Positions 44,438-54,375 of a stretch of DNA of 64,000 nucleotides are shown piece after piece. Positions within the stretch are counted from its first letter, which is position 1, and the number at the start of each line of letters is the position of its first letter. The notes beneath the pieces are model-generated. The model was not told where the DNA came from. It made no database searches and saw only the letters and a program-made list of their open reading frames with translations. The stretch spans positions 4,232,501 to 4,296,500 of the forward strand of contig NZ_OY781114.1 in NCBI RefSeq assembly GCF_963676485.1, given 5' to 3'. This DNA comes from an uncultured Cohaesibacter sp. (GTDB lineage Bacteria > Pseudomonadota > Alphaproteobacteria > Rhizobiales > Cohaesibacteraceae). The position numbers and the translations under genes were made by a program.

Positions 44438-44986
44438 TTATTCTGCGGCGTCTGCTGCAACCTGCATCTTGACGATGACGTCGGGATTGCGCGGTGGTTC
44501 GCCCTTGTTGATCTGGTCGATATACTCCATGCCAGACGTCACTTCGCCCCAGACGGTATACTGGCCATTGAGCCATGGTGCCTTGTCGAACATGATGAAA
44601 AACTGGCTGTTGGCGCTGTTGGGATTGCTGCTGCGGGCCATGCCAATGGTGCCACGCTTGAAGGCGTGCTTGCTGAATTCGGCTTTCAGATCCGGCAGAT
44701 CGGAACCCCCGGTGCCATTGCCGCGTGGGTCGCCTGTTTGGGCCATGAAGCCATCAATAACCCGATGGAATTTGAGGCCGTCGTAAAAGCCCTGTCTTGT
44801 CAGCGTTTTAATGCGCTTCACATGGTTGGGCGCAAGATTGGGCAGCAACTCAATGACCACGCGACCATATTTGGTATCCAGATAGAGCGTGTTTTCCTTG
44901 TCTTGCGCTTGAGCGGCCATGGGAGCCGTAAGCGCAAGCGCCATAACGAGAGCGATGCATGCCAGGGTGCGGTGAATAAGAGCCAT
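44438..44986 (-). CDS. Peptidyl-prolyl cis-trans isomerase, exported cyclophilin
   Basis: This 182-residue cyclophilin has a signal peptide (ACIALVMALALTAPMAAQAQ). The catalytic core GFYDGLKFHRVIDGFMAQTGDPRGNGTGGSDLPDLKAEF and NSANSQFFIMFDKAPWLNGQYTVWGEVTSGMEYIDQI is intact. It should act in the periplasm, complementing the cytoplasmic paralogue encoded next to it. It follows coaD by 11 nt. Confidence 0.93.
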   Translation of the reverse strand: MALIHRTLACIALVMALALTAPMAAQAQDKENTLYLDTKYGRVVIELLPNLAPNHVKRIKTLTRQGFYDGLKFHRVIDGFMAQTGDPRGNGTGGSDLPDLKAEFSKHAFKRGTIGMARSSNPNSANSQFFIMFDKAPWLNGQYTVWGEVTSGMEYIDQINKGEPPRNPDVIVKMQVAADAAE

Positions 44987-44997
44987 GAAATGTCCTG

Positions 44998-45498
44998 TTA
45001 GCTAGAGAGCTTCTGTTCAAACGCGGCCTGAACGGCTTCAGGCACAAACGGAGAAATATCTCCGCCCAAGGTTGCTACCTGCCGCACAAGGCTGGCAGCA
45101 ATGTGGCGCACGGCCCCGCTCGAAGGCAAATAGATTGTATGAATTTCCGGCGCCAGTGTCTCATTCATACCCGTCATTTGCATCTCGTAGTCGAAATCCG
45201 TGCCGTCGCGCAAGCCGCGGATCAGGATCGTTGCACTGACGCGCTTGGCAACATCGATAACGAGATCATCGAAGGCGACCACTTCCAGCTCGGTGTTGGT
45301 TTCCTGCGCGATGGGGGCGACCACTTCGTTGATCAGGGCGAAACGCTCGTCTTTCGAGAAGAACGGCTTCTTGCCATGATGTACACCAATAGCAAGCACA
45401 AGCTTGTCTACGATGTGGCATGCGCGCTCCACTATATCGAGATGTCCCAAGGTGATCGGATCAAAGGATCCCGGGTATATGGCGATTTTGTTAGTCAT
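44998..45498 (-). CDS. coaD: Phosphopantetheine adenylyltransferase
   Basis: This 166-residue nucleotidyltransferase makes dephospho-CoA from 4'-phosphopantetheine and ATP. It begins MTNKIAIYPGSFDPITLGHLDIVERA with the (T/H)xGH motif. The conserved ILIRGLRDGTDFDYEMQMTGMNETLAPEIHTIYLPSS and SSGAVRHIAASLVRQVATLGGDISPFVP blocks follow. The ATG at 45498 is preferred; an upstream start at 45534 would add 12 residues. It is the first gene of the operon ending in tgt. Confidence 0.95.
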   Translation of the reverse strand: MTNKIAIYPGSFDPITLGHLDIVERACHIVDKLVLAIGVHHGKKPFFSKDERFALINEVVAPIAQETNTELEVVAFDDLVIDVAKRVSATILIRGLRDGTDFDYEMQMTGMNETLAPEIHTIYLPSSGAVRHIAASLVRQVATLGGDISPFVPEAVQAAFEQKLSS

Positions 45499-45676
45499 GC
45501 AGAAAGTCCTAGACTCACCAGTGCCCAAGCACAAGACCGAAATGGTCTAACAAACAAGGAAGAAAAAAATTTGAACCATTCATGCCCTTCGCGCGTCTTA
45601 TATATGAACGATGTTAACGAAGGTGAAGAAAAGATGAATGGCTCACTCAGTGCCCTTTCATCTGAGGAGCATTAAA

Positions 45677-45940
45677 ATGGACAAGACGAGACAGAATGGA
45701 GACCTTGAACTCGCGGCCGGTGAGATGACTACTCTTAAGAGAACCAAGCTGATTGTAGCAACGGGCATTCTTGTTTGCCTTATGGGGCTCAGTTTTATTG
45801 CCGTAAGTGGCCACCCTGCCCTTTCTGAGGGCTATGGTTCCGAGTTTAATCTCTCAAGTCTGTCTCCTTGGTATAACGTTCAGTCTGGCCAATGCATTGC
45901 TCAAAAAGGGTCCCAGACCTGTGAGCCGGTGCGCCTTTGA
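45677..45940 (+). CDS. Small single-pass membrane protein, unknown
   Basis: This is an 87-residue protein I do not recognise. It has a charged N-terminus, one strong hydrophobic segment (LIVATGILVCLMGLSFIAV, about residues 24-42) and a C-terminal extracytoplasmic tail with two cysteines (QCIAQKGSQTCEPV) that could form a disulfide. ATG 45677 has GAGGAG upstream. It is divergent from coaD and is followed by a structured 3' region and a perfect terminator. Confidence 0.7.
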   Translation: MDKTRQNGDLELAAGEMTTLKRTKLIVATGILVCLMGLSFIAVSGHPALSEGYGSEFNLSSLSPWYNVQSGQCIAQKGSQTCEPVRL

Positions 45941-45963
45941 TAGTTTGATAAGAATTACCTACC

Positions 45964-46000
45964 CGGTGGTTTGGAATTTCATTCCATGGCGACACCACCG
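45964..46000 (+). other. Nested inverted repeats in the 3' region of the small membrane protein gene
   Basis: The outer stem CGGTGGT/ACCACCG (45964-45970, 45994-46000) encloses an inner perfect stem TGGAAT-TTC-ATTCCA (45972-45986). It lies between the stop codon and the terminator, so it could be a 3'UTR element or a small RNA body. Confidence 0.4.
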
Positions 46001-46020
46001 AGATTTCTGACCTGGTAGAA

Positions 46021-46057
46021 TAAGCAAGCAATCTTGACGGATTGCTTGCTTATTTTT
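46021..46057 (+). terminator. Perfect 13-bp terminator
   Basis: TAAGCAAGCAATC pairs fully with GATTGCTTGCTTA across a 6-nt loop and is followed by TTTTT. It ends the transcript of the small membrane protein gene. Confidence 0.85.
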
Positions 46058-46089
46058 GTCTGGAAGCGGTCGTGACCTTTGCCCTGACA

Positions 46090-46120
46090 AATAAAAAGGG
46101 CTCCACAGGAGCCCTTTTCT
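46090..46120. terminator. Bidirectional terminator downstream of gyrA
   Basis: AAAAGGGCTCC and GGAGCCCTTTT form a perfect 11-bp stem around ACA, flanked by A- and T-runs. It lies 34 nt beyond the gyrA stop and also backs up the preceding terminator. Confidence 0.85.
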
Positions 46121-46153
46121 TTGTTGATCGCATTTGAAAAATCGGCGGATACA

Positions 46154-48955
46154 TTATTCCTGTTCAGGATTGTCTCCGGTAGGCGCTTCGCCGGATGGAG
46201 CTTCACCAGAAGGTGCTTCATCGGACGATTCGACCGTATTTTCATCGGTTTCCTCTTTTTCATCTTCAGGAATGCGCTCGACTGAAACGACATTTTCGTT
46301 TTCGCGGGTCTTGAAGACCGTAACACCCTGCGTGGAACGACCAGCGATGCGGATGCCATCAATCGGGCAGCGGATGAGCTGGCCACCATTGGTGACGAGC
46401 ATAATCTGGTCCGTTTCTTCAGCCGGGAAGCTGGCAATCAGGCGACCGTTGCGCTCGTTGACCGCCATGGCCACGATGCCTTTGCCGCCACGACCCGAGG
46501 TGCGGTATTCATAACAGGACGAACGCTTGCCATAGCCATTTTCGGAAATGGTAAGCACGAACTGTTCGGCTGCGCCCATCTCGGCATACCGCTCTACCGG
46601 CAATGCTGTGGTTGGCGCATCGGCGGCTACCTCTGCCCCGTCTTCACCATTGACAGCACGGCGGGCAGCATTTGCCTGACGCAGATATTCGTTTCTTTCC
46701 TCAGGCGTTGCATCGAAGTGATGAAGGATCGACATGGAAATGACCTTGTCGTCTTCTTCAAGACGGATGCCGCGCACGCCAGTGGACCCGCGAGACTGGA
46801 AGACACGCACGTCTTCCACTGGGAAGCGGATGCACTGACCCTTGGCCGTGGTCAGAAGAACATCATCGGTCGCGCTGCATGTTTCAACACCGACGATGCC
46901 ATCTTCAGAGCCTTCCTCGAACTTCATGGCAATCTTGCCATTGCGGTTTACCTGCTTGAAATCCGAAAGCTTATTGCGACGCACGGAGCCCGAGATGGTT
47001 GCGAACATCAGGTCGAGTGTATCCCAGCTTTCCTCTTCTTCAGGAAGCGGCAGAATGGACGTGATATATTCGCCTTGCTGAAGTGGCAGCAAGTTGATTA
47101 AGGCTTTGCCCTTGCCTTGCGGAGCAGAGAGAGGCAGGCGCCAGACCTTCATCTTGTAGGCAATGCCGCGCGAGGAGAAGAACAGCACAGGCGTGTGGGT
47201 ATTGCCCACAAATAGCCGTGTTACGAAATCCTCATCCTTGGTTGCCATGCCCGAGCGGCCTTTGCCACCACGACGCTGCGCGCGATAGGTGGAAAGCGGA
47301 ACGCGCTTGATATAGCCGGTGTGCGAGAAGGTAACGACCATGTCTTCGCGCTGGATCAGATCCTCGTCGTCAAAGTCTGCACCGCCCTCGATGATTTCCG
47401 TTTTACGCGGGGTGGCAAACTCTTCCTTGAGCGCAAGCATTTCGTCTTTGACGATGGTATAGATGCGTTCGCGCGAGCGCAGAATATCGAGATAATCCGA
47501 AATCTTGTCACCCAGAGCATTCAACTCGTCGCCGACTTCATCGCGGCCCAGAGCCGTCAGGCGCTGCAGGCGAAGATCAAGAATGGCGCGCGCCTGCTCT
47601 TCGGAAAGATAGTAGGTCCCATCTTCATTGAGCTTGTGGCGTGGATCGTCAATCAGAGTAATCAGGGCGGAAATATCTTCAGCAGGCCAGCGGCGTTCCA
47701 TCAATTGGGCGCGGGCCGTTGCCGGATCCGGGGCCTGTCTGATGGTGCGGATAACCTCGTCGATATTGGCAACAGCAATCGCCAAGCCGACCAACACATG
47801 GGCACGATCACGCGCCTTGTTAAGCAGGAACTTGGTGCGGCGGCTGACAACTTCTTCGCGGAAAGCGTTGAAGGCGACCAGAATGTCGCGCAAGTTCATC
47901 AGCTCTGGCTTGCCACCGTTCAGGGCCACCATGTTGCAGCCGAATGAAGTCTGCAACTGGCTGAAGCGGTAAAGCTGGTTGAGAACCACATCGGGCACTG
48001 CATCGCGTTTCATCTCGATGACAACGCGCATACCCTGACGGTCAGACTCGTCGCGAATATCGGAGATGCCTTCAATGCGCTTGTCGCGCACCGCTTCAGC
48101 GATCTTCTCGATCATCGTGGCCTTGTTCACCTGATAGGGAATCTCGGTGACGATCAGCGCCATGCGGTCTTTGCGGATTTCCTCGATATCGACCTTGCTT
48201 CGCATCATGACCGAGCCGCGGCCCGTTGCGTAAGCACTGCGGATGCCAGCTCGGCCCAGAATGATGCCACCGGTCGGGAAGTCGGGACCGGGGATGATTT
48301 CCATCAGTTCTTCGGGGCTGAGGCTTGGATTCTCGATCAGAGCAACGGAAGCGTCGATCACTTCGCCAAGATTGTGCGGCGGAATGTTGGTCGCCATGCC
48401 AACGGCAATGCCCCCTGCTCCGTTAACGAGCAGGTCGGGGAATTTGGCAGGCAGAACGACCGGTTCGCTTTCAGAGCCGTCATAGTTATCGATGAAATCG
48501 ACGGTGTCCTTGTCCAGATCGTCCAACAGAGTGGAGGCAACCTTTTCAAGACGACATTCCGTATAACGCATCGCAGCTGCGCTGTCGCCATCAACAGAGC
48601 CAAAGTTACCCTGGCCTTCGACGAGCGGAACGCGCAGGGAGAAATCCTGCGTCATGCGCACCAATGCATCATAAATGGCACTATCACCGTGCGGGTGATA
48701 TTTACCCATGACGTCACCGACAACACGCGCTGACTTGCGGTATGCCTTGTTCCAGTCATAGCCGTTTTCATGCATCGAATAGAGAATGCGTCGATGCACC
48801 GGCTTGAGGCCGTCGCGAACATCGGGCAGCGCACGAGACACGATCACGCTCATCGCATAATCGAGATAACTGCGCTTCATTTCATCCGTTATGGATATGG
48901 GCTTGATATCGGTACCGTGACCGTCGCCCGAGAGTGTATCTTGTCTATCTGTCAA
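46154..48955 (-). CDS. gyrA: DNA gyrase subunit A
   Basis: This 933-residue breakage-reunion subunit of gyrase has the catalytic Tyr131 in [10 protein letters not shown]. The quinolone-determining loop is [15 protein letters not shown] with the wild-type Ser92 and Asp96 equivalents of E. coli Ser83/Asp87. The GyrA box [10 protein letters not shown] is present, marking a true gyrase rather than topoisomerase IV. The C-terminal beta-pinwheel is followed by an acidic tail with three near-identical SGEAP-type repeats. The gene is divergent from the MarC gene. Confidence 0.97.
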   Translation of the reverse strand: MTDRQDTLSGDGHGTDIKPISITDEMKRSYLDYAMSVIVSRALPDVRDGLKPVHRRILYSMHENGYDWNKAYRKSARVVGDVMGKYHPHGDSAIYDALVRMTQDFSLRVPLVEGQGNFGSVDGDSAAAMRYTECRLEKVASTLLDDLDKDTVDFIDNYDGSESEPVVLPAKFPDLLVNGAGGIAVGMATNIPPHNLGEVIDASVALIENPSLSPEELMEIIPGPDFPTGGIILGRAGIRSAYATGRGSVMMRSKVDIEEIRKDRMALIVTEIPYQVNKATMIEKIAEAVRDKRIEGISDIRDESDRQGMRVVIEMKRDAVPDVVLNQLYRFSQLQTSFGCNMVALNGGKPELMNLRDILVAFNAFREEVVSRRTKFLLNKARDRAHVLVGLAIAVANIDEVIRTIRQAPDPATARAQLMERRWPAEDISALITLIDDPRHKLNEDGTYYLSEEQARAILDLRLQRLTALGRDEVGDELNALGDKISDYLDILRSRERIYTIVKDEMLALKEEFATPRKTEIIEGGADFDDEDLIQREDMVVTFSHTGYIKRVPLSTYRAQRRGGKGRSGMATKDEDFVTRLFVGNTHTPVLFFSSRGIAYKMKVWRLPLSAPQGKGKALINLLPLQQGEYITSILPLPEEEESWDTLDLMFATISGSVRRNKLSDFKQVNRNGKIAMKFEEGSEDGIVGVETCSATDDVLLTTAKGQCIRFPVEDVRVFQSRGSTGVRGIRLEEDDKVISMSILHHFDATPEERNEYLRQANAARRAVNGEDGAEVAADAPTTALPVERYAEMGAAEQFVLTISENGYGKRSSCYEYRTSGRGGKGIVAMAVNERNGRLIASFPAEETDQIMLVTNGGQLIRCPIDGIRIAGRSTQGVTVFKTRENENVVSVERIPEDEKEETDENTVESSDEAPSGEAPSGEAPTGDNPEQE

Positions 48956-49171
48956 AGGAGAATCTCTATCCTTGTCAAAAGGTATCCCTGTATAGCTGAT
49001 TTAGCCGCGTGCAGCAAAGTTTTGCTCGCTTCCTGTGCGCAAAATGGCGCAGCAATCACAGGATGGATGTTGAATATGCTGCACGCATGGTCAAAGATAG
49101 CTCTTACATTTGATTTCGCATTGCTTTATCAGAAGAACTCAACCCTGACTATTTGCAGAAAGGCGCCCTGA

Positions 49172-49804
49172 ATGCCGCCAATTGACGTCATGCTCAATGC
49201 GTTTGTCACTCTTTTCGTTACCATTGATCCGATCGGCCTTGCGCCGATATTTCTTGCTGTGACCAGTGGGGCCTCCAAGCAGGCGCGCATTAAAATCGGC
49301 ACGCGGGCCGTGATTGTGGCTGCGGGTATTTTACTGATTTTCGCACTGATTGGCCATGTCATACTCGAGGTTCTGGGTATTTCTTTGCCAGCGTTCCGAA
49401 TCGCCGGTGGCCTTTTGTTGTTTGCCATTGCCTTCGAGATGGTGTTCGAGAAGCGCGAGAAACGCAAATCACAATCGGCCGAGCAAGCCCTCTCCGATGA
49501 TGACATGCATGACACGGCCGTCTTCCCCTTGGCCATTCCCCTTATTGCCGGGCCCGGTGCCATATCGGCTGTGCTGCTGCTCGGCTCGCAATCTTCCGAC
49601 TGGATCAGCCGTGGCGCAATCTTTGCGATCGTTATCTTCGTGCTGCTTTTGGTGCTGTTGACTTTCGTCGTTGCAGGCTGGGTCGAAAAAATGATGGGCG
49701 ACAGCGGCCGGAATATCCTGACCCGTCTTCTAGGCGTGCTTTTGGCCGCCCTTTCGGTGCAGTTTATTGCCGACGGCATCAAGGCGATCATTGCGGCTGG
49801 CTAG
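49172..49804 (+). CDS. MarC/UPF0056 family membrane protein
   Basis: This 210-residue protein has six membrane segments. The family blocks are FVTLFVTIDPIGLAPIFLAVTSG, AFRIAGGLLLFAIAFEMVF and FPLAIPLIAGPGAISAVLLL. Despite the historical link to multiple antibiotic resistance, the function of MarC proteins is unknown. Confidence 0.9.
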   Translation: MPPIDVMLNAFVTLFVTIDPIGLAPIFLAVTSGASKQARIKIGTRAVIVAAGILLIFALIGHVILEVLGISLPAFRIAGGLLLFAIAFEMVFEKREKRKSQSAEQALSDDDMHDTAVFPLAIPLIAGPGAISAVLLLGSQSSDWISRGAIFAIVIFVLLLVLLTFVVAGWVEKMMGDSGRNILTRLLGVLLAALSVQFIADGIKAIIAAG

Positions 49805-49909
49805 GCGGATACCAAATGGCAGAGAGGCGCGAGAATTTGCAAAGAAACAAGAGAGCAAAATGATCCAGACCTAAGTGTCACTTCACGCTGGAATGACAAT
49901 CATTAATAA

Positions 49910-49950
49910 AAAAGCCCGATGTCCCAAAAGGCATCGGGCTTTTGTTTTTG
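49910..49950. terminator. Bidirectional terminator between the MarC and RND genes
   Basis: AAAAGCCCGATG and CATCGGGCTTTT form a perfect 12-bp stem with a 10-nt loop, followed by TTTTT on the plus strand and preceded by A-rich sequence. It separates convergent genes. Confidence 0.85.
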
Positions 49951-49967
49951 ATAGGTCCACTCGACCC

Positions 49968-52900
49968 TTAAACTGGCCGATCCGTTCCTTTCAGTGCGAT
50001 ATAGATGGCCGGGATCACCAATACCGTCAGAAGCGTCGAAGACGCCAGCCCGAACAGCAGTGAGATGGCCAATCCCTGAAAGATCGGATCTGCAAGAATG
50101 ACCACCGCGCCGATCATGGCGGCAAGAGCCGTCAGCATGATGGGTTTGAAGCGGATGGAGCCTGCCTCCAACAACACTTCCTTGAGCGGTCGTCCCGAAC
50201 CCTTTTCATGTCCAACGAAATCCACCAGCAATATCGAGTTTCTGACGATGATACCGGCCAGCGCGATGAAACCGATCATCGAAGTGGCCGAAAATGGCGC
50301 ATGGAAAATCCAGTGACCGATCATGATACCAATCAGCGTCAGCGGGATTGGCGTCAACACCACCAGAGGGACGCGGAAGGAATGGAACTGCGCAACAACG
50401 AGGGCATAGATGGCCAGAATTGCCACGCCAAAGGCGGCTCCCATATCACGGAAGGTAACCCATGTGACTTCCCATTCCCCGTCCCAGAGCAAAGAGACCT
50501 CTGAATCGTCCTTGGGCTGTCCGTGCAGGATGATCTTCGGTTTTGGCAGATCGCCCCAATCATGGGCGTCGATTTTCTCCTGTACGGCCAGCATTCCGTA
50601 AATGGGAGCCTCGAAATCGCCAGCAAGATCGGCCTGTACCATTTCGTTCGGGCGCCCGTTGTGGCGATAGATCGGAAAGCTTGCTTGTTCGCGATCAATG
50701 CGGATCACGTCGCCAAGCTCGACAACACCACGTTCGTCCGGAATGGAATTCTGCGGCACAGGTATGGTCAAGAGGCGCTCCGAGATGGTGAGATCGGATT
50801 TATCCGGCTTTACAGCGATCTCGACCGGACGGCGTCCACCACCCTTGTGGGAATAGCCAACCACCTGACCGTTCAGATAGTAGGAGATCGTGTTGTAGAC
50901 ATCCCCTTGAGAGACATTGTGATATTCTAGGTTATCCTGATCGATGCGCAGGCGCGCCCGCTCAGTCGGGGTGCCGAAACTGTCGTCAACATCGACGATA
51001 TAGGGCACTTCTTCGAACAGTTTGCGCACTTCGGTTGCCACAGCGCGGCGGGTTTCCGGATCGGGGCCATAGATCTCGGCGAGCAGCGTTGAGAGAACCG
51101 GCGGTCCGGGAGGGACTTCCACCACCTTCAGCACGGTGCCTTCTGGCGCAGGTAGATCCTTGATGAGGTCTCGAATTTGCAGAGCTATCTCATGGCTTGT
51201 GCGGCTACGATCCGCCTTGCCGGACAGGTTGATCTGGAGATCCCCCATTTCCGGGCTGGAGCGGAAGAAATAGTGTCTGACGAGGCCGTTAAATCCGAAC
51301 GGCGCAGCAGTGCCAGCGTGTGACTGGATAGACTTGATTTCTTCTACCCCTTCCAGCTTGCGGGTCGCTGCCAGCAGAAGCCTATCGGTATCTTCCATGG
51401 AAGAGCCCTCAGGCAGATCGGCGATGACCTGCATTTCGGACTTGTTGTCAAAAGGCAAGAGCTTCACCGTGACATGCTTTGTATAGATGAGCATGGTTGA
51501 ACCGATGGTGGCAAAGCCGACGATCAGCAGGAAGGCCCAAGCGTGGCTGCGTCCGCTCAATACAGGTTTGGCAAGGGAGCGATAGATCCGCCCCAATATG
51601 CCGCCATCTGCCGCTTCGCTGTGGCCCGGTTTGCCGATGAGGTTCATCAGCCACGGGGTCAGCATGACGGCGACAAAGAAGGACAACACCATCGCAGCAG
51701 ATGCGACTGCGGGAATCGGGCTCATATAGGGGCCCATCATGCCCGAGACAAACATCATTGGTAGAAGTGCGGCGACAACGGTGAGCGTGGCGATGACGGT
51801 CGGGTTGCCCACTTCCGCAACGCCTTCAATGGCGGCCTGTATCTTTGAGCGGTCATCATTCATGGCCCAATGTCGCGAGATATTCTCGATCATCACGATG
51901 GCATCGTCCACGAGGATACCAATGGCAAAGATGAGCGCGAACAGAGACACGCGGTTGATGGTATAGCCCATCAGATAAGCGGCCGCGAGGGTCAGCAGAA
52001 TGGTCGTCGGGATGACGATCAAGACGACGATGCCCTCTCGAATGCCAATGGCGAGCCCCACCAGAATGACGATGGATACAGTCGCCAGCCCCAGATGATA
52101 GAGAAGCTCATTGGCCTTTTCGTTGGCTGTTTCGCCATAGTCCCGGGTTACGTCAACATGAACGCCTTCGGGAATGATCTCTCCCTTGAGCTGTTCCACT
52201 CGCTCCAGAATGGAATGCGCAATATCAACCGCGTTGGCACCCTTGCGTTTGGCAATGGCCAATTCAACGGCCGGTAAGCGATTGAAGCCTCCGCCTTCTT
52301 TGGGTGTCAGGTTCCAGACGCGATGGTCATCCTGACTGCTCCCAACGACGATGGTCGCCACATCTTTGACGTAAACCGGGCGTCCATCGAGCGTGGTGAT
52401 GAGCAAAAGGCCAATGTCGGGTATGCCATGAAGAGTCTGGCCGACTGCGACCGGCACGGTTTTGCCCGCCTCGCGCAGGGAACTGACCATGAAGGATTTG
52501 TTGGCTGCCTGCACCTTGCCAACCAGCTGTTGCAAGGTGACACCGTAAAGGGCCAGCTTCTCCGGGTCCGGTTCCACGCGGATCTGGTTGGTCTGCCCTC
52601 CAACGATATAGGTCAGGCCGATATTGTCGAGCTTGGCGAGCTCGACGCGCAATTCATCGGCGACTTCATACAACCCGTTGTCGTTCCATTTGTCGGCCAC
52701 GGATGGGTCTGGCGACAGGGTGAGCACCGTAATGGCAACATCATCAATGCCGCGCCCCACGATCAACGGTTCGGATATGCCAACAGGCATGCGGTCCAGA
52801 TTGGCGCGGATCTTGTCGTGCACCCTGAGTACGGCCGAGTCAGAATCCGTTCCCACAAGAAAACGGGCCGTTACAACGACGCGATCGTCATAGGTGTTGG

Positions 52901-53174
52901 AATAGACATGGTCTATGCCATTGATGCTTTTGATAATCGTTTCCAGCGGCTCTGTGATGAGCTTGACGGCATCCTCTGCCTTCAGACCATTCGCGGACAC
53001 TTGAATGTCAACCATCGGCACAGAAATCTGTGGCTCTTCCTCGCGAGGCAGCATCATCAAGGCGATAAGGCCGAGCGCAAAGGCCGTGATCAGCATCAGG
53101 GGCGTCAGGGGCGACGTGATAAAATTCTTGGCCAGGTTGCCCGAAATGCCAAGATTATGGGCTTTCTTACTCAT
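49968..53174 (-). CDS. RND-family efflux transporter permease
   Basis: This 1068-residue inner-membrane pump has twelve expected helices and two large periplasmic loops. The fourth helix has the proton-relay pair in FAIGILVDDAIVMIEN (about residues 420-421). Other blocks are MLPREEEPQISVP at the N-terminus, EVPPGPPVLSTLLAEIYGPD and FIALAGIIVRNSILLVDFV. It resembles the multidrug (HAE) rather than the heavy-metal branch, judged by eye. The adaptor gene lies 18 nt upstream in the same operon; no outer-membrane channel gene is in the window. Confidence 0.92.
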   Translation of the reverse strand: MSKKAHNLGISGNLAKNFITSPLTPLMLITAFALGLIALMMLPREEEPQISVPMVDIQVSANGLKAEDAVKLITEPLETIIKSINGIDHVYSNTYDDRVVVTARFLVGTDSDSAVLRVHDKIRANLDRMPVGISEPLIVGRGIDDVAITVLTLSPDPSVADKWNDNGLYEVADELRVELAKLDNIGLTYIVGGQTNQIRVEPDPEKLALYGVTLQQLVGKVQAANKSFMVSSLREAGKTVPVAVGQTLHGIPDIGLLLITTLDGRPVYVKDVATIVVGSSQDDHRVWNLTPKEGGGFNRLPAVELAIAKRKGANAVDIAHSILERVEQLKGEIIPEGVHVDVTRDYGETANEKANELLYHLGLATVSIVILVGLAIGIREGIVVLIVIPTTILLTLAAAYLMGYTINRVSLFALIFAIGILVDDAIVMIENISRHWAMNDDRSKIQAAIEGVAEVGNPTVIATLTVVAALLPMMFVSGMMGPYMSPIPAVASAAMVLSFFVAVMLTPWLMNLIGKPGHSEAADGGILGRIYRSLAKPVLSGRSHAWAFLLIVGFATIGSTMLIYTKHVTVKLLPFDNKSEMQVIADLPEGSSMEDTDRLLLAATRKLEGVEEIKSIQSHAGTAAPFGFNGLVRHYFFRSSPEMGDLQINLSGKADRSRTSHEIALQIRDLIKDLPAPEGTVLKVVEVPPGPPVLSTLLAEIYGPDPETRRAVATEVRKLFEEVPYIVDVDDSFGTPTERARLRIDQDNLEYHNVSQGDVYNTISYYLNGQVVGYSHKGGGRRPVEIAVKPDKSDLTISERLLTIPVPQNSIPDERGVVELGDVIRIDREQASFPIYRHNGRPNEMVQADLAGDFEAPIYGMLAVQEKIDAHDWGDLPKPKIILHGQPKDDSEVSLLWDGEWEVTWVTFRDMGAAFGVAILAIYALVVAQFHSFRVPLVVLTPIPLTLIGIMIGHWIFHAPFSATSMIGFIALAGIIVRNSILLVDFVGHEKGSGRPLKEVLLEAGSIRFKPIMLTALAAMIGAVVILADPIFQGLAISLLFGLASSTLLTVLVIPAIYIALKGTDRPV

Positions 53175-53192
53175 TATATGACTTTCGTCCCC

Positions 53193-54206
53193 TTATGGCT
53201 GAATGAGTTCGTCACCGGCGACGACGCCGGTCAGAATTTCAATCATGTCCTTGCCATTTTCATTGTAGGGCTGACCCACTTGCACAGCGATCTCTGTTGG
53301 TTGGCCGTCTGCGCCTTTGGCGCGTACAAAATCGATGCCGGAGCGGGTGAAGACCAGATCATGCGGCACCAGAAAGGCCATTCGGCTGCCAGCTCCTACG
53401 CGGACCTGAATGCGTTCTCCGACAAAATAGTCACCAAGTCCTTCAACGCTGGCGTCGGCAAGAACACGGCCATCGGAGATTTCGGGATAGACCTTTACGA
53501 TCTTGCCGACTTGCACGCAGGAAGAGTCGCAGTTCATGTTGCGGCCCGCCAGTTCGATCGGGTCCCCATCATGCAGGAATTGGGCGTGGCGTTCTGGCAG
53601 AGCCATGCGCAGAATGTAATTGTCCTTGGCGATCGTGGCGATGGATTCGCCTGTCATCACCACGGCGCCAACTGTGATGGGGACCTCAAGCACGCGTCCG
53701 GCTTGAGGCGCAAGCACCGCCCCCTCCTCCATCTGGCGGACAACGACCGCTTTTTGCGCTCTGGCGGCTTCCAGATTGCTATTGGCTACATCAAACTGTG
53801 TGTTGGCTGAATCAAGCCGCGCCTTCGTTGTCGAACCCCGTTCGAATAGTTGCTGGGCTCTGTTCAATTCAGTCCTCAGGTTGGAGACCTGTCTCTGGGC
53901 TGCATTGATCTGGGCATCCAGCGCTTCCACTTGCAGGCTAAGTTTGGGGTCGCGCACCATGGCAATGATTTCACCTGCTGCAACATAGCTGCCTTCGGTT
54001 ACATTCAATTCCTCCACTGTGCCGGATGTACGCACACGGGCCGAGAGGGAATCTGTGCTCTGCACGGTGGCAAAAACCGCCTTTTTGTCTTCAATGGATG
54101 TCTGCTGGACCGTGAAACTGTTTGCGGTGGTCGCAAAACCTGCGACGGTCAGAGCGAACAAACAGGCTGAAAGAAAAGTGCCTCGTTTTTGGAGTGCCTT
54201 GCGCAT
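53193..54206 (-). CDS. RND efflux periplasmic adaptor (membrane fusion protein)
   Basis: This 337-residue HlyD/AcrA-type adaptor has an N-terminal signal sequence (LSACLFALTVAGFATTANS). The lipoyl half-motifs are VRTSGTVEELNVTEGSYVAAGEIIAMV and VLAPQAGRVLEVPITVGAVVMTGESIATI, flanking a coiled-coil hairpin (about residues 92-155). A barrel and membrane-proximal domain follow. AGGAGAG precedes the ATG. It is the first gene of the two-gene operon and sits behind a palindromic operator. Confidence 0.92.
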   Translation of the reverse strand: MRKALQKRGTFLSACLFALTVAGFATTANSFTVQQTSIEDKKAVFATVQSTDSLSARVRTSGTVEELNVTEGSYVAAGEIIAMVRDPKLSLQVEALDAQINAAQRQVSNLRTELNRAQQLFERGSTTKARLDSANTQFDVANSNLEAARAQKAVVVRQMEEGAVLAPQAGRVLEVPITVGAVVMTGESIATIAKDNYILRMALPERHAQFLHDGDPIELAGRNMNCDSSCVQVGKIVKVYPEISDGRVLADASVEGLGDYFVGERIQVRVGAGSRMAFLVPHDLVFTRSGIDFVRAKGADGQPTEIAVQVGQPYNENGKDMIEILTGVVAGDELIQP

Positions 54207-54232
54207 GGAAACTCTCTCCTGCTGTCAAATTA

Positions 54233-54277
54233 CTTATATTAGTAATTACGAATATAAGAAAACAATCACATTGTCAA
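54233..54277 (-). promoter_or_regulatory. Promoter and palindromic operator of the RND efflux operon
   Basis: On the minus strand a consensus TTGACA (54272-54277) is followed by TATATT (15-bp spacing) or TATTCG (17-bp spacing). The -10 region lies inside the perfect inverted repeat CTTATATT-N10-AATATAAG (54233-54258), which fits a dimeric repressor of TetR, MarR or ArsR type. No such regulator gene is adjacent. Confidence 0.6.
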
Positions 54278-54375
54278 AGCCTGTTATCTAGTTTTTGTCT
54301 ATTTTCATACTCAGGTCTATCCGGTAGAAGAATGAGCGACAATTTGCTTATTGATACCTTTGTTGGGAGAAAAAC

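Noticed and set aside
45576-45641. CCATTCAT...ATGAATGG inverted repeat between coaD and the small membrane protein gene
   Set aside because: Only 8 bp with a 50-nt spacer in an AT-rich promoter gap; likely chance.
52323-53810. 495-codon open frame on the plus strand opposite the RND permease and adaptor
   Set aside because: It spans the antisense of two genuine genes and their junction; composition is His/Asp/Gln-rich as expected for reversed membrane-protein codons.
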